The position numbers were made by a program, and so were the translations under genes. Positions 1 through 9,970 of a stretch of 64,000 bases of DNA are shown here, piece by piece. The notes beneath the pieces are model-generated. The model was not told the origin of the DNA. It saw nothing but the letters and a program-made list of their open reading frames with translations, and did no database searches. The first letter of the stretch is position 1. The number at the start of each line of letters is the position of its first letter. Source of the stretch: Ralstonia pickettii (lineage in GTDB: Bacteria; Pseudomonadota; Gammaproteobacteria; Burkholderiales; Burkholderiaceae); the NCBI RefSeq assembly GCF_016466415.2, contig NZ_CP066771.1, positions 2,790,001 through 2,854,000 on the forward strand. The letters are read 5' to 3'.

Positions 1-71
1 TGTCGGCGCTGCACCTGGCGGTGTGGTCGTCACCTGCACAGCGTGCGGCCTGGGAAGCTGCACAGGGCTGA
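1..71 (+). CDS. 3' end of an unidentified protein (partial)
   Basis: Reading from base 3, an open frame with GC-rich codon use runs to a TGA at 69-71 and encodes about 22 residues ending in ERAAWEAAQG-like sequence (SALHLAVW at its start, AAWEAAQG at its end). A strong intrinsic terminator follows 26 bases later, which fits the end of a plus-strand gene entering from outside the window. The tail is too short to name a family. Confidence is limited because no start or domain is visible. Confidence 0.45.
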   Translation, partial: SALHLAVWSSPAQRAAWEAAQG

Positions 72-96
72 ACGCGCCACCCCACTTGAAGTGCCG

Positions 97-130
97 CGCC
101 CCACCAGCGTCTTGCCGGTGGGGCGTTTTA
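97..130 (+). terminator. Rho-independent terminator
   Basis: Nine-base inverted repeat (97-105 with 117-125) followed directly by TTTTA. It closes the plus-strand gene that ends at 71. Confidence 0.8.
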
Positions 131-261
131 CTTCCCGTTACATCCGTAGGATTTGCGTATCACCTGAAGCGCCCGACGGTTCATAGAATGGCATCACGAA
201 CTTGATTCACGAAGTCGACGGCACAGTAGCCCCCGGCCTCGCAACCGTAAGGAGAAGCATC

Positions 262-585
262 ATGAAACGCACACTGCTCGCATTCGTTCTGGGTGGCGCC
301 GCGCTGTGCGCCTCGACGGCGGCGCTGGCGCATGTGGATGTCGGCGTGGCGATCGGCGTGCCTGCGCCGGTGTATGTGGCCCCGGCACCTGTGTATGCAC
401 CCCCGCCCGTGGTATATCGCCCTGCCCCGGTCTATGCCCCGGCCCCGGTGATCTATGGCGGCTACTATCGTGACCGCGACGACTGGCGTGAGCGCGAATG
501 GCGCCGCCACGAGTGGCGCGAACGCGAATGGCACGAACACGAAGGGCACCACGATCACGGCTGGCACCGCGGCTGGGACCGCTAA
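262..585 (+). CDS. Exported His/Arg/Pro-rich low-complexity protein, 107 aa
   Basis: A good ribosome site (GGAG, 251-254) precedes the ATG. The first 23 residues form a Sec signal peptide ending STAALA, so the product is periplasmic or surface-associated. The middle (about 34-68) is built from repeats of PAPVY/APPPV. The tail (about 73-107) alternates charged and aromatic residues in EREWR/HEWRE units and ends in a His-rich stretch (HEGHHDHGWHRGW). No enzymatic motif is visible. Short proteins of this build are common in Burkholderiaceae and usually annotated hypothetical. Metal or cell-wall binding by the His/Trp/Arg tail is only a guess. The gene is monocistronic, with its own terminator at 614. 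Confidence 0.85.
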   Translation: MKRTLLAFVLGGAALCASTAALAHVDVGVAIGVPAPVYVAPAPVYAPPPVVYRPAPVYAPAPVIYGGYYRDRDDWREREWRRHEWREREWHEHEGHHDHGWHRGWDR

Positions 586-613
586 CGCCTAGCGGCAACA
601 GGCAGCTACATCG

Positions 614-650
614 GCAACGGGCCGCTCACACGAGCGGCCCGTTGCTTTTG
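614..650 (+). terminator. Rho-independent terminator
   Basis: Perfect 14-bp stem (614-627 with 632-645), ACAC loop, then TTTTG. It ends the exported low-complexity protein gene. The rest of 586-747 holds only the leader of the next gene, with GGGAGGA just before its ATG. Confidence 0.9.
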
Positions 651-747
651 TACGCTCGAATGCCCGCGCAATCTGCAAACCGACCTATGCTGACGTAGTG
701 GCCCCCTGCAATCCCGCCGCCGGCCGCACAGCACACGGGAGGACGCC

Positions 748-1236
748 ATGTCGATCTCCAGCACCCTCGACGGCTGCCTGCGCAGCAAGGGCTGCCTGTA
801 CGAGGTGATTCGCCATCCGCATACCCATACCAGCACGGAGACCGCGCAGTCTGCACATGTCCCGGGCGACCGTCTGGCCAAGACGCTGCTGCTCGAAGAC
901 AAGCTCGGCTATGTCGCGGCCGTGTTGCCATCGACGTATCACCTGCATCTGTCGGAATTGCAAAAGGAAACTGGCCGCCTGGACCTGACACTGGCGGATG
1001 AATCCGAGTTGCGCGAAGTCTTTCGGGACTGCGATGCCGGCGCCGTACCACCCGTTGGCATGGCTTACGGCATGCCCACCTACATCGACAGCAGTCTGAT
1101 GGCCCACGGCGACGTCTACTTCGAAGCCGGCGACCACGAAAATGTCGTGCATATGGACATGGATCAGTTCATGGCTTTAATGCGCGACGCCAAGCCCGGA
1201 CACTTCGCGTATCGCATGCAGGGCATGCTCTTCTGA
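748..1236 (+). CDS. YbaK/EbsC-family aminoacyl-tRNA deacylase-like protein
   Basis: 162 aa, about the length of a single YbaK/ProX editing domain. Members hydrolyse mischarged aminoacyl-tRNAs in the cytoplasm. Visible family features are the N-terminal helix and strand (LRSKGCLYEVIRHPHTHTS), the conserved lysine in LAKTLLLED (about residue 47) and the C-terminal GMPTYIDSSLM segment resembling the ProX GIPTYVDxSL loop. A strong Shine-Dalgarno sequence (GGGAGGA) fixes the start. It lies 9 bases before the CDGSH gene and probably shares its transcript. Which tRNA it edits cannot be told from sequence. Confidence 0.88.
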   Translation: MSISSTLDGCLRSKGCLYEVIRHPHTHTSTETAQSAHVPGDRLAKTLLLEDKLGYVAAVLPSTYHLHLSELQKETGRLDLTLADESELREVFRDCDAGAVPPVGMAYGMPTYIDSSLMAHGDVYFEAGDHENVVHMDMDQFMALMRDAKPGHFAYRMQGMLF

Positions 1237-1245
1237 GGACCCGCC

Positions 1246-1466
1246 ATGGCAGACGACGTTGTCATCACGGTCCGCAACAACGGGCCGTACCATATCAAGG
1301 GAACCTTCCGGGTCGCCACCCAAGGCGGGCGCGAGTTGGCCGTAGAAGAAGGCCAGGCATGGCTGTGCCGCTGCGGGCACTCCTTGAACAAGCCGTTCTG
1401 TGACGGGTCGCACAAGCGCGTCGAGTTTGACAGCAACCTCGACGCGCCTGTGCCCGATGCGCCTGC

Positions 1467-1470
<4 letters not shown>
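1246..1470 (+). CDS. CDGSH-type iron-sulfur protein, 74 aa
   Basis: The pattern C-R-C-G-H-S-x3-P-F-C-D-G-S-H (about residues 46-61) is the complete CDGSH motif, in which three Cys and one His bind a [2Fe-2S] cluster. Such small proteins act in redox or iron-sulfur transfer, but the bacterial partner is generally unknown. The gene follows the YbaK-like gene by 9 bases. Its stop codon overlaps the end of convergent ettA by 3 bases (1468-1470), so no terminator separates the two transcripts. Confidence 0.92.
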
Positions 1471-3134
<1,664 letters not shown>

Positions 3135-3227
3135 GGCGGAATTGCGGGGGGAAACGCAGAAATGGGGAATCCGGCGAGTTTAACAAAGCCGGGGCACGGC
3201 AAGCCCAGGGCTCAAGGCCGCTCGAGC

Positions 3228-3258
3228 AAAAGAAAAGGCGCCCACCAGGGGCGCCCTT
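3228..3258 (-). terminator. Rho-independent terminator of cyoABCD
   Basis: On the minus strand a GGGCGCC/GGCGCC stem is followed by TTTTCTTTT. It lies 25 bases past the cyoD stop. Confidence 0.8.
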
Positions 3259-3282
3259 CCGATGCAGCGGCAGGCTGGCTCG

Positions 3283-3651
3283 TTACATCGTCATCATGTT
3301 GGCGTTCATGTTATGCATGACCCACAGCGAGCCGACAACGACGATCGCCAGGATCAGCAGCGTGAACAGGAAGGCCATCACGTTCCAGCGCTGGGCAGAC
3401 GAGCCATCCAGGTGCAGGAAATAGATCAGGTGCACGACGATCTGCACGACCGCCAGAGCCATCACCGTCACCAGCACCGTCTGGTGCGAGTAGCCGCCGT
3501 CCATCACCATCTTGAACGGGATGGCCGTCAGGATCACCGCCAGCACGAAGCCGATCAGGTAGCCCTTCACGGTGGCATGGCCGGCGCCACCGGCTGCATG
3601 ACCGTGATCCTCGCCGTGGGCGATGGCGGATGTTGCGTTGGTCTGTTCCAT
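3283..3651 (-). CDS. cyoD: Cytochrome bo3 ubiquinol oxidase subunit IV
   Basis: 122 aa with three predicted membrane helices (about 29-50, 58-80, 90-112), as in CyoD/COX4-type subunits that stabilise the bo3 oxidase. The segment VVQIVVHLIYFLHLD in helix II is a family hallmark. The N-terminus is His-rich (HGEDHGHAAGGAGH). The start is the ATG in the TAATG junction with cyoC (stop and start share one A), giving translational coupling. It is the last gene of cyoABCD and is followed by a terminator. Confidence 0.95.
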   Translation of the reverse strand: MEQTNATSAIAHGEDHGHAAGGAGHATVKGYLIGFVLAVILTAIPFKMVMDGGYSHQTVLVTVMALAVVQIVVHLIYFLHLDGSSAQRWNVMAFLFTLLILAIVVVGSLWVMHNMNANMMTM

Positions 3652-4292
3652 TACATCGCTCCCAGCAGATAGACGACGGTAAACACGCCGATCCACACCA
3701 CGTCCAAGAAGTGCCAGAACAGGCTCAGGCACGACAGTCGAGTCGATTGGGTCGGAGTCAGGCCTTTGGCACCGATCTGCCACATCAGGACGATGATCCA
3801 CAGCATGCCGCTCGCCACGTGCAGGCCGTGCGTGCCGACCAGCAGGAAGAACGACGACAGGAATGCGCTGCGGCTCGGGCCTGCGCCTTCAGCAATCAGG
3901 TGATGGAACTCGTTGATTTCCATGCCGACGAACGCGGCGCCCAGCACCAGCGTGATGCCGAGCCACAGCATCACTTGATCCTTGCGGCCGTTCTGCAGGC
4001 TGATCATCACCATGCCATAGGTGATGGACGACACCAGCAGGATGCCGGTTTCAATCGCCACGTACGACAGGTCAAAGAGCTCCTTGCCCGTCGGGCCACC
4101 CGCCGTCGCACCGCGCAGGACGCAGAACGTGGCGAACAGCGACGCGAAGATGATCAAGTCGCTCATCAGGTACACCCAGAAGCCGAAGACCTTGGTGTCT
4201 GCGGCATCGTGGTGGTGCGCATGGTCATGCGCGTGGTCGTGGCCGTGCGCGTGACCGTGCGCGGCGTGACCGTCTAGAACATTGGAAGCCAT
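3651..4292 (-). CDS. cyoC: Cytochrome bo3 ubiquinol oxidase subunit III
   Basis: 213 aa. After a soluble tail there are five membrane helices, the heme-copper oxidase subunit III fold. Conserved stretches include [19 protein letters not shown] (about 36-54), [12 protein letters not shown] and the C-terminal [16 protein letters not shown]. The first 33 residues are unusual: 11 histidines occur between residues 9 and 28, alternating with Ala, Gly and Asp (see findings). The start ATG lies three bases after the cyoB stop. It is part of the cyoABCD operon. Confidence 0.96.
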   Translation of the reverse strand: MASNVLDGHAAHGHAHGHDHAHDHAHHHDAADTKVFGFWVYLMSDLIIFASLFATFCVLRGATAGGPTGKELFDLSYVAIETGILLVSSITYGMVMISLQNGRKDQVMLWLGITLVLGAAFVGMEINEFHHLIAEGAGPSRSAFLSSFFLLVGTHGLHVASGMLWIIVLMWQIGAKGLTPTQSTRLSCLSLFWHFLDVVWIGVFTVVYLLGAM

Positions 4293-4295
4293 GGT

Positions 4296-6281
4296 TTAAG
4301 CCTGCGAACCGATACGTTGGAAGTAGGCCGACTCGGTCTCGTGAACCTCGTGAGCGGGCACGTAGTAATCGATGTCGTCGTTGTTGCTGCGGAGGATGAA
4401 GCTGCCGATCATGCCGACCAGACCCAGCACGGCCATCCACCAGATGTGCCAGATCAGCGCAAAGCCCATCACGATCGAGAACATGCCGATGAAGAAGCCG
4501 GCGCCGGTGTTCTTCGGCATGTGGATCTTCTCGTAGCTCGGTGCAACCTGCGTCAGCACCTCGCCGCGCGCCTTCATGTCGGCAAAGGCGTCGATGTCAC
4601 GGATGACCGGCACGCGAGCGAAGTTGTAGTGCGCCGGCGGCGACGACGTCGCCCACTCCAGCGTGCGGCCGCCCCACGGATCACCGGTCAGATCAGCCAG
4701 CGCGTGACGGTTGCGGACGCTCACGAAGATCTGGATGAGCTGCGAAGCGATACCGCAGGCGATGATCGCGGCGCCGATCACGGCGACGATCAGCCACGGC
4801 TGCCATGCCGGGTTGTCGGTATGGTTCAGACGACGCGTCATGCCCATGAAGCCCAGCACGTACAGCGGCATGAAGGCGGTGTAGAAGCCCACGAACCAGC
4901 ACCAGAAGGCGCGCTTGCCCCACTTCTCGTCCAGCTTGAAGCCGAAGGCCTTCGGGAACCAGTACGTGATACCCGCGAGGTAACCGAACACCACGCCACC
5001 GATGATGGTGTTGTGGAAGTGAGCGATCAGGAACAGGCTGTTGTGGAGCAGGAAGTCGGCGCCCGGCACAGCCAGCAGCACACCGGTCATGCCGCCGATC
5101 ACGAAGGTGATCATGAAGCCGATCGTCCACAGCATCATCGAGTTCAGCTCGACGCGGCCGCGGTACATCGTAAACAGCCAGTTGAAGATCTTCACGCCCG
5201 TCGGGATCGAGATGATCATCGTCGCGATGCCGAAGAACGCGTTGACGTTCGCCCCCGAGCCCATGGTGAAGAAGTGGTGCAGCCACACCAGGAACGACAG
5301 CACGGTGATGGCGGCAGTCGCCCACACCATCGACGTGTAGCCGAACAGCTTCTTGCGCGAGAACGTCGAGACGATTTCCGAGAACATGCCGAAGGCCGGC
5401 AGGATCAGGATGTACACCTCGGGGTGGCCCCAGATCCAGATCAGGTTCACGTACAGCATGGCGTTACCGCCGCCGTCGTTCGTGAAGAAGTGCATGTCCA
5501 GATAACGGTCGGCACCCAGCAGCGCCAGCGCAACGGTCAGCACCGGAAACGCAGCCACGATCAGGATGTTGGCGCACAGGGCGGTCCAGGTGAAGATCGG
5601 CATGCGCATCAGCGTCATCCCCGGCGCGCGCATCTTGAAGATGGTCGCGACGAAGTTCACGCCGGTCAGCAATGTCCCGAGGCCCGATATCTGCAAGGCC
5701 CAGATGTAGTAATCGACCCCCACGCCCGGGCTGTAGGCCAGCTCCGACAGCGGCGGGTACGCCAGCCAGCCGGTGCGAGCGAATTCGCCCACGCCCAGCG
5801 ACACGTTGATCAGCACCACACCTGCAGCAGCCAACCAGAACGACAGCGTGTTCAGGAACGGAAATGCCACGTCGCGCGCGCCAATCTGCAGCGGCACGAT
5901 CAGGTTGATCAGGCCCGTCATCAACGGCATGGCCATGAAGAAGATCATGATCACGCCGTGCGCGGTAAAGATCTGGTCGTAGTGCTCAGGCGGCAGATAG
6001 CCGGCACCGCCGCCCGAGGCAACTGCCAGTTGCGAGCGCATCATGATGGCGTCGGCAAAGCCGCGCAGCAGCATCACGATGGCCAGAATGCAGTACATCA
6101 CGCCGATCTTCTTGTGGTCGACCGAGGTGATCCACTCATTCCAGAGGTAGGTCCACTTCTTGAGATAGGTGATCAGGCCGAACAGGCCCGCGCCACCCAG
6201 CAGAATGGCCGACACCGTCACGACCACGATGGGCTCGTGCAGCGGAATGGCCTCCAGACTCAACTTGCCAAACATCGTCAA
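4296..6281 (-). CDS. cyoB: Cytochrome bo3 ubiquinol oxidase subunit I
   Basis: 661 aa, close to the E. coli 663. This is the catalytic subunit with low-spin heme, the heme-copper centre and proton channels. The sequence shows [17 protein letters not shown] with the His-Tyr crosslink pair, WLHHFFTMG with the two CuB histidines, and [17 protein letters not shown] with the heme-ligand histidines. About 15 membrane helices are expected. It oxidises ubiquinol and reduces O2 while pumping protons. The order cyoA-B-C-D matches other proteobacteria. cyoE (heme O synthase) does not follow cyoD here. Confidence 0.98.
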   Translation of the reverse strand: MTMFGKLSLEAIPLHEPIVVVTVSAILLGGAGLFGLITYLKKWTYLWNEWITSVDHKKIGVMYCILAIVMLLRGFADAIMMRSQLAVASGGGAGYLPPEHYDQIFTAHGVIMIFFMAMPLMTGLINLIVPLQIGARDVAFPFLNTLSFWLAAAGVVLINVSLGVGEFARTGWLAYPPLSELAYSPGVGVDYYIWALQISGLGTLLTGVNFVATIFKMRAPGMTLMRMPIFTWTALCANILIVAAFPVLTVALALLGADRYLDMHFFTNDGGGNAMLYVNLIWIWGHPEVYILILPAFGMFSEIVSTFSRKKLFGYTSMVWATAAITVLSFLVWLHHFFTMGSGANVNAFFGIATMIISIPTGVKIFNWLFTMYRGRVELNSMMLWTIGFMITFVIGGMTGVLLAVPGADFLLHNSLFLIAHFHNTIIGGVVFGYLAGITYWFPKAFGFKLDEKWGKRAFWCWFVGFYTAFMPLYVLGFMGMTRRLNHTDNPAWQPWLIVAVIGAAIIACGIASQLIQIFVSVRNRHALADLTGDPWGGRTLEWATSSPPAHYNFARVPVIRDIDAFADMKARGEVLTQVAPSYEKIHMPKNTGAGFFIGMFSIVMGFALIWHIWWMAVLGLVGMIGSFILRSNNDDIDYYVPAHEVHETESAYFQRIGSQA

Positions 6282-6284
6282 CTC

Positions 6285-7271
6285 CTAGGAATTCTTGGCC
6301 GCGCTCTTGGGCGCAGGCAGGGCGGACTGCACCGGCAGCGGGCGCGTTGCCGCCTCAGCCGTGGCCGTCGTGCAGTTGGCGCCTTCGAGCGCCTCGTCGA
6401 GCGTCAGGACCTTCTCCCCTTCGCCCATCTTGTCCATGTATTTGTGCAGGATGCTGTGATACAGCATCGGGTCGACCGATGCGTACGCCGCGGGCGGCAC
6501 CTTCTCGCTCGGCTTGGACAGCTCGGCGTAGCCTTCCTTGGTCAGGTTCTGCGACGAGGCGCGCACCTGTTTCACCCAGGCATCGAACTCTTCGTTCGTC
6601 ATGGCCGTGGCCTTGAACTTCATGCCCGTGAAGCCCGAGCCGCTGTAGTTCGACGACATGCCGTCAAACACGCCCGTCTCGTTGGCGATCAGGTGCAGCT
6701 TGGTCTGCATGCCGGCCATGGCATACACCTGGCTACCCAGCTGCGGGATGAAGAACGCGTTCATCACCGTGTCGGACGTGATCTTGAAGTTGATCGGGGT
6801 ATTGGCCGGGAATGCGAGCTGATTGACCGTCGCGATCTTCAATTCCGGATAGATGAACAGCCACTTCCAGTCGAGCGAAACCGCCTCGACCGTGATGGGC
6901 TTCACATCCGATTCGATCGGCTTGTACGGATCGAGCGCGTGCGTGGACTTGTAGGTGATCACGCCCAGCACGATGATGATCAGGCAGGGAATCAGCCACA
7001 CCACGGCTTCGATGGCGTTGGAGTGCGACCAGTCCGGCTCGTAGCGGGCCTTGGTGTTGGACGCGCGGTACTTCCACGCAAACACCAGCGTCAACACGAT
7101 CACGGGAATGACCACCAGCAGCATCAGGCCGGTCGCCACCAGGATCAGCGTCTTTTCTTCAGCCGCAATCATCCCCTTCGGGTCCAGGACCGTCAGGTTG
7201 CAACCCGCCAGCAGGAGCGGGAGGCTTGCGGCGAGGAGCCGCTTCATATGTGGAACGAGTGTGTTCTTCAT
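6285..7271 (-). CDS. cyoA: Cytochrome bo3 ubiquinol oxidase subunit II (lipoprotein)
   Basis: 328 aa from the ATG of MKNTLVPHMKRLL. A second ATG at 7247 (MKRLLAAS) is also possible, and neither has a strong Shine-Dalgarno sequence. The signal ends in LLLAGC, so Cys24 should be lipidated. Two membrane helices follow (about 40-65 and 85-108), then a periplasmic cupredoxin-like domain without the CuA ligands, as expected for a quinol rather than cytochrome c oxidase. ETGVFDGMSSNYSGSGFTGM is the conserved subunit II segment (about 224-243). It is the first gene of cyoABCD, and the region upstream is discussed separately. Confidence 0.95.
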   Translation of the reverse strand: MKNTLVPHMKRLLAASLPLLLAGCNLTVLDPKGMIAAEEKTLILVATGLMLLVVIPVIVLTLVFAWKYRASNTKARYEPDWSHSNAIEAVVWLIPCLIIIVLGVITYKSTHALDPYKPIESDVKPITVEAVSLDWKWLFIYPELKIATVNQLAFPANTPINFKITSDTVMNAFFIPQLGSQVYAMAGMQTKLHLIANETGVFDGMSSNYSGSGFTGMKFKATAMTNEEFDAWVKQVRASSQNLTKEGYAELSKPSEKVPPAAYASVDPMLYHSILHKYMDKMGEGEKVLTLDEALEGANCTTATAEAATRPLPVQSALPAPKSAAKNS

Positions 7272-7904
7272 GTCTTGCACAATTGCGCCGGCGATGCGCA
7301 CCAACATCACAGGAGCCCAGCAGCCCGGACAGCGGCCACAAGGGGAGAAACGCGGGAAGTGAGAGAAGACCGAACTACCGGCGCCTCGAGTACAGCTGAG
7401 GTGCAGCAGCGGATCTTCGGTCACATCAGGCGCCGGTCAGGGAGAAACTGAACCCAACGCCCTCAGTTGGCGAGGCGGGCTTCGCTCGTGCCGGGCACGG
7501 GCGAGGTCGAACTCCGCCGCGTCGCACAAAGCGGCGGACGACAGATCGGGGGCGTGAAAGGTCGGAGCAGGCACTGCGTCATGCGCCCGTCGGGGGAGCG
7601 CGATTGGAAGTGGAATGCGGGCGCGATCTTACCGCCAGACGGCGCTTTTGATCGCGCTATCCGCTCAGGCAAATAGAAAACGACGTCGATTGACAAGTGG
7701 TTTCCTAGCCGCAGGGCTAGGGTTTACGTGGCTTTGCGGGTAAGCCAATCGAAAGCGCCTGTTGTTGCACTGCGACAATCAGCCACAGTGGCGCGCAGCC
7801 GACGTTGTCACCAAATGTGCGCCCAAAGATTGAGCTGATAATAAGAACAATTCTCATCTGAGAGAGGCCTCCGAGGCGGCCTCCCTGTGCTTTTCCCTAC
7901 GACC
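7272..7904. other. 633-bp gap between cyoA and the NRAMP-like gene; no credible protein gene
   Basis: Open frames here lack ribosome sites and have poor codon use. The visible features are a Fur-like box (7837-7858), a 7-bp hairpin (CCTAGCC/GGCTAGG, about 7706-7723) and a GAGGCC/GGCCTC hairpin at about 7865-7884 near the end of the NRAMP-like gene. The gap must hold the cyoA promoter and a very long leader, or else a separate small RNA gene. Confidence 0.5.
7837..7858 (-). promoter_or_regulatory. Fur-like box overlapping a possible -10 element
   Basis: The sequence GATAATAAGAACAATTCTC agrees with the classical 19-base Fur consensus at 14 positions. It contains a 7-3-7 inverted repeat, ATAAGAA/TTCTCAT, with one mismatch. 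On the minus strand the same bases include TATTAT, a near-perfect -10. The nearest minus-strand gene is cyoA, about 565 bases on; on the plus strand there is only the convergent 3' end of the NRAMP-like gene. Confidence 0.5.
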
Positions 7905-9548
7905 TCATTGGGCGAGCAACCCGGCAATCCGCACCAGCACCAGCCCCGCAGCCACCACGAGGTAGCCGCGCAGCACAAACATCCACGTGCGCTTGAGCGG
8001 CGTCCAACGGGCAGGCGTGAGCTGCTCGAGCGGCGGCATCGTCCAGTGATTGCGATCCAGCACGCTCACGCGCTGTGGATGGTGCGGCCGGTGCCTGCGT
8101 CGCTCGATGCGCCATAGCACCAGCGACATGACCACGGCGATGAGCGAACCGCCGATCAGGATGGCGCCGATCTCGAATTCACCGATCCCCGGAAACAAAA
8201 CAGCCGCCGTCAGGATGACCGAGAGCATCACCAGCACCGCCACCACAGCGCCGGTGAAGAGGTTCATCGCGCGGCCGTTCGTCCACGGGCCCAGCACGGC
8301 CTTGTCGTTGCACAAAAGCAGCAGGAACACTGTCGCGCTTGGCAGCAGCACGCCGGCCAGCGATTGCACTGCATTGGTCAACAAACCGAGCGGCACGCCG
8401 GGCGTCAGCACCAATCCTGCGGCCAGCAAGGTCAGCCCGAAGTAGATCGCGTAGAAGCCCTTGGCTTCCGTCGGCTTGCGATGCAGCGAATGCCGTACGG
8501 CAAACACATCGCCAATCGCATACGCGGTCGACAAAGACACCGCGCAGGCGCCGATGATGCTGGCGTCCAGCAGCGCAATCGCAAACAGGACACCGGCCCA
8601 GCGGCCCGAGTGGCGCTCCAGGCCATGCGCCGTGCCAAGCGCATCGGTGTAGTTGCCGAACTCCGGCGTGCCGTGAAAGGCCTGCGCGCTGAAGGCGATC
8701 ATCGCCACCGCGCCGGCAATCACGAGGACGATGCCCAGCCACAGATCCGCGCGTTCATAGCGGATGAAACGGGCGGTGATGCGCTTGTCGATCACGTAGC
8801 TCTGCTGGAAGAACAATTGCCACGGCGCCACGGTCGTCCCGACGATGGCGATGATCAGCAGCATCACTTCCGCCAAGGGTGTACCGGCCGGTAGAGCAGG
8901 CACGAAGAAATCGCGCGCCACCTGCCCCATCGGCGGATGCACCAACAGAAAGATCGGAATGAGCGTGAGACTGCCCGCCACCAGCGCAAGTGCAAAGCGC
9001 TCGAACCGTCGGAAGTCACCCGTGGACGCGGCCAACATCACCAGCGCCGCCGCTGCACAAACGCCCCAATGTCGCGGGATGCCGAGGTACTCCAGCGCCA
9101 GGCTGATGCCGATGAACTCGGTCACGAGCGTCAGCGCATTCACCAAAAACAGGTCGATGACGGAAAAGCTGCCCCAGAACTTGCCGAAGCGCGCAAAGAT
9201 CAACCGCGCGTGCCCGACGCGTGTGACGGCACCCAGGCGCAGCACCATCTCCTGGTTCACGTACAGCACGGGGATGAGCAACATGAGCGTCCACAATAGC
9301 GTGGTGCCGTAGTTCTGCCCGGCTTGCGTGTACGTGCCGAAGGCTCCGGCGTCGTTGTCGCCGACCATCACGATCAGGCCAGGGCCGAGGATGGCCAGGA
9401 GCGTGCGCAAGCGTGCACGCCAGCCGTCACGCGCGCCGGTATCGTGGTGCGCAATGGTGCCGAGCGCACCACGAATGTCGCCCACATGCGCCTCATCAAG
9501 CGCGGCATGACGTGGTGGTGCGTCGATGCCAGTAGCAATTTGGGTCAT
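7905..9548 (-). CDS. NRAMP-family divalent metal transporter with non-canonical binding-site motifs
   Basis: 547 aa; a strong GGAGG six bases upstream fixes the ATG. The core has NRAMP/LeuT-fold spacing: TM1 begins GPGLIVMVG and is followed by QAGQNYGTTLLW, and TM6 holds GTTVAPWQLFFQQSYV. In canonical MntH proteins TM1 carries DPGN and TM6 carries MPHN. Here these read DAGA and APWQ, so the metal-ligand Asn and the selectivity Met are both lost while the Asp is kept. The soluble N-terminus is about 50 residues and the C-terminus has an extra helix. It is an inner-membrane, proton-coupled or facilitated metal transporter; Mg2+ or an altered Mn2+ preference is inferred. It follows the 68-aa gene by 46 bases. 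Confidence 0.85.
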   Translation of the reverse strand: MTQIATGIDAPPRHAALDEAHVGDIRGALGTIAHHDTGARDGWRARLRTLLAILGPGLIVMVGDNDAGAFGTYTQAGQNYGTTLLWTLMLLIPVLYVNQEMVLRLGAVTRVGHARLIFARFGKFWGSFSVIDLFLVNALTLVTEFIGISLALEYLGIPRHWGVCAAAALVMLAASTGDFRRFERFALALVAGSLTLIPIFLLVHPPMGQVARDFFVPALPAGTPLAEVMLLIIAIVGTTVAPWQLFFQQSYVIDKRITARFIRYERADLWLGIVLVIAGAVAMIAFSAQAFHGTPEFGNYTDALGTAHGLERHSGRWAGVLFAIALLDASIIGACAVSLSTAYAIGDVFAVRHSLHRKPTEAKGFYAIYFGLTLLAAGLVLTPGVPLGLLTNAVQSLAGVLLPSATVFLLLLCNDKAVLGPWTNGRAMNLFTGAVVAVLVMLSVILTAAVLFPGIGEFEIGAILIGGSLIAVVMSLVLWRIERRRHRPHHPQRVSVLDRNHWTMPPLEQLTPARWTPLKRTWMFVLRGYLVVAAGLVLVRIAGLLAQ

Positions 9549-9594
9549 ATCGACCTCCGATTTGTTATTGGGTGAGGGATTACCTGTCGTTGGA

Positions 9595-9801
9595 TTACCA
9601 GTAGGTGCGCGACAGCCGGATGGCAGCTGCTGCGTAGCCGTGGTTCGAGAGCGATTGGCCACCGTCATCAGCACGGCGGTCCGACGTGGCCGGTGCAGTG
9701 TTGGCACGCTCCGGCGCACCAGCGCGGACTTGCACGAACGGCGAGCTGAACGGCAGCGCAATGGTCGAGAAACGACGGGCGGGAATGGTGAATTTGCGCA
9801 T
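9595..9801 (-). CDS. Small protein, 68 aa, upstream of the NRAMP-like gene
   Basis: The ATG has a textbook ribosome site (AGGAG, five-base spacing), and the frame ends TYW-stop 46 bases before the transporter start, so co-translation from one mRNA is likely. The product begins MRKFTIPARRF and is basic at the N-terminus, with GYAAAAIRLSRTYW at the C-terminus. No signal peptide or membrane helix is evident. I do not recognise a family. Its place suggests a regulator, accessory subunit or regulatory upstream ORF of the transporter, comparable in position (not sequence) to small proteins linked to Mn and Mg transporters. Confidence 0.6.
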   Translation of the reverse strand: MRKFTIPARRFSTIALPFSSPFVQVRAGAPERANTAPATSDRRADDGGQSLSNHGYAAAAIRLSRTYW

Positions 9802-9970
9802 AACAACTCCTGACCGCATGGGCACAACGCGTGCGCGGCATGCGGCAATCGCCGCGCATGGGTTGTCGTACCCAAGGCGGCCGATTCAGACAATCAAGGA
9901 GCGATGCAGACACCGCTGCCTTGCCGGGGCGGCAAGTCAGCAGCAGGGAACAACCGTGCGGCGGACTCGC
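9802..9970 (-). promoter_or_regulatory. Structured leader between a 14-codon ORF and the 68-aa gene
   Basis: Three stem-loops can be drawn. The first is GCTGC-tga-CTTGCC paired with GGCAAG-GCAGC (9915-9944 in plus coordinates). The second is GGGT/ACCC (9860-9873). The third is GCGCGG/CCGCGC (9833-9857), just before the ribosome site of the 68-aa gene. None is followed by a T-run, so a simple intrinsic attenuator is unlikely; Rho-dependent or translational control remains possible. I saw no match to the Mn2+ (yybP-ykoY) or M-box riboswitch cores. Confidence 0.4.

Noticed and set aside
23-205. 60-codon frame at the window start
   Set aside because: It runs through the terminator at 97-130 and has no ribosome site.
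4317-7451. 1044-codon open frame on the plus strand opposite cyoBA
   Set aside because: Antisense mirror of the cyo genes caused by high third-position GC; its product is Arg/His/Gln-rich with no domain, and the opposite strand encodes well-conserved oxidase subunits.
7463-7696. 77-codon frame in the cyoA/NRAMP gap
   Set aside because: Starts at TTG with no ribosome site, poor codon use and no similarity to a known family.
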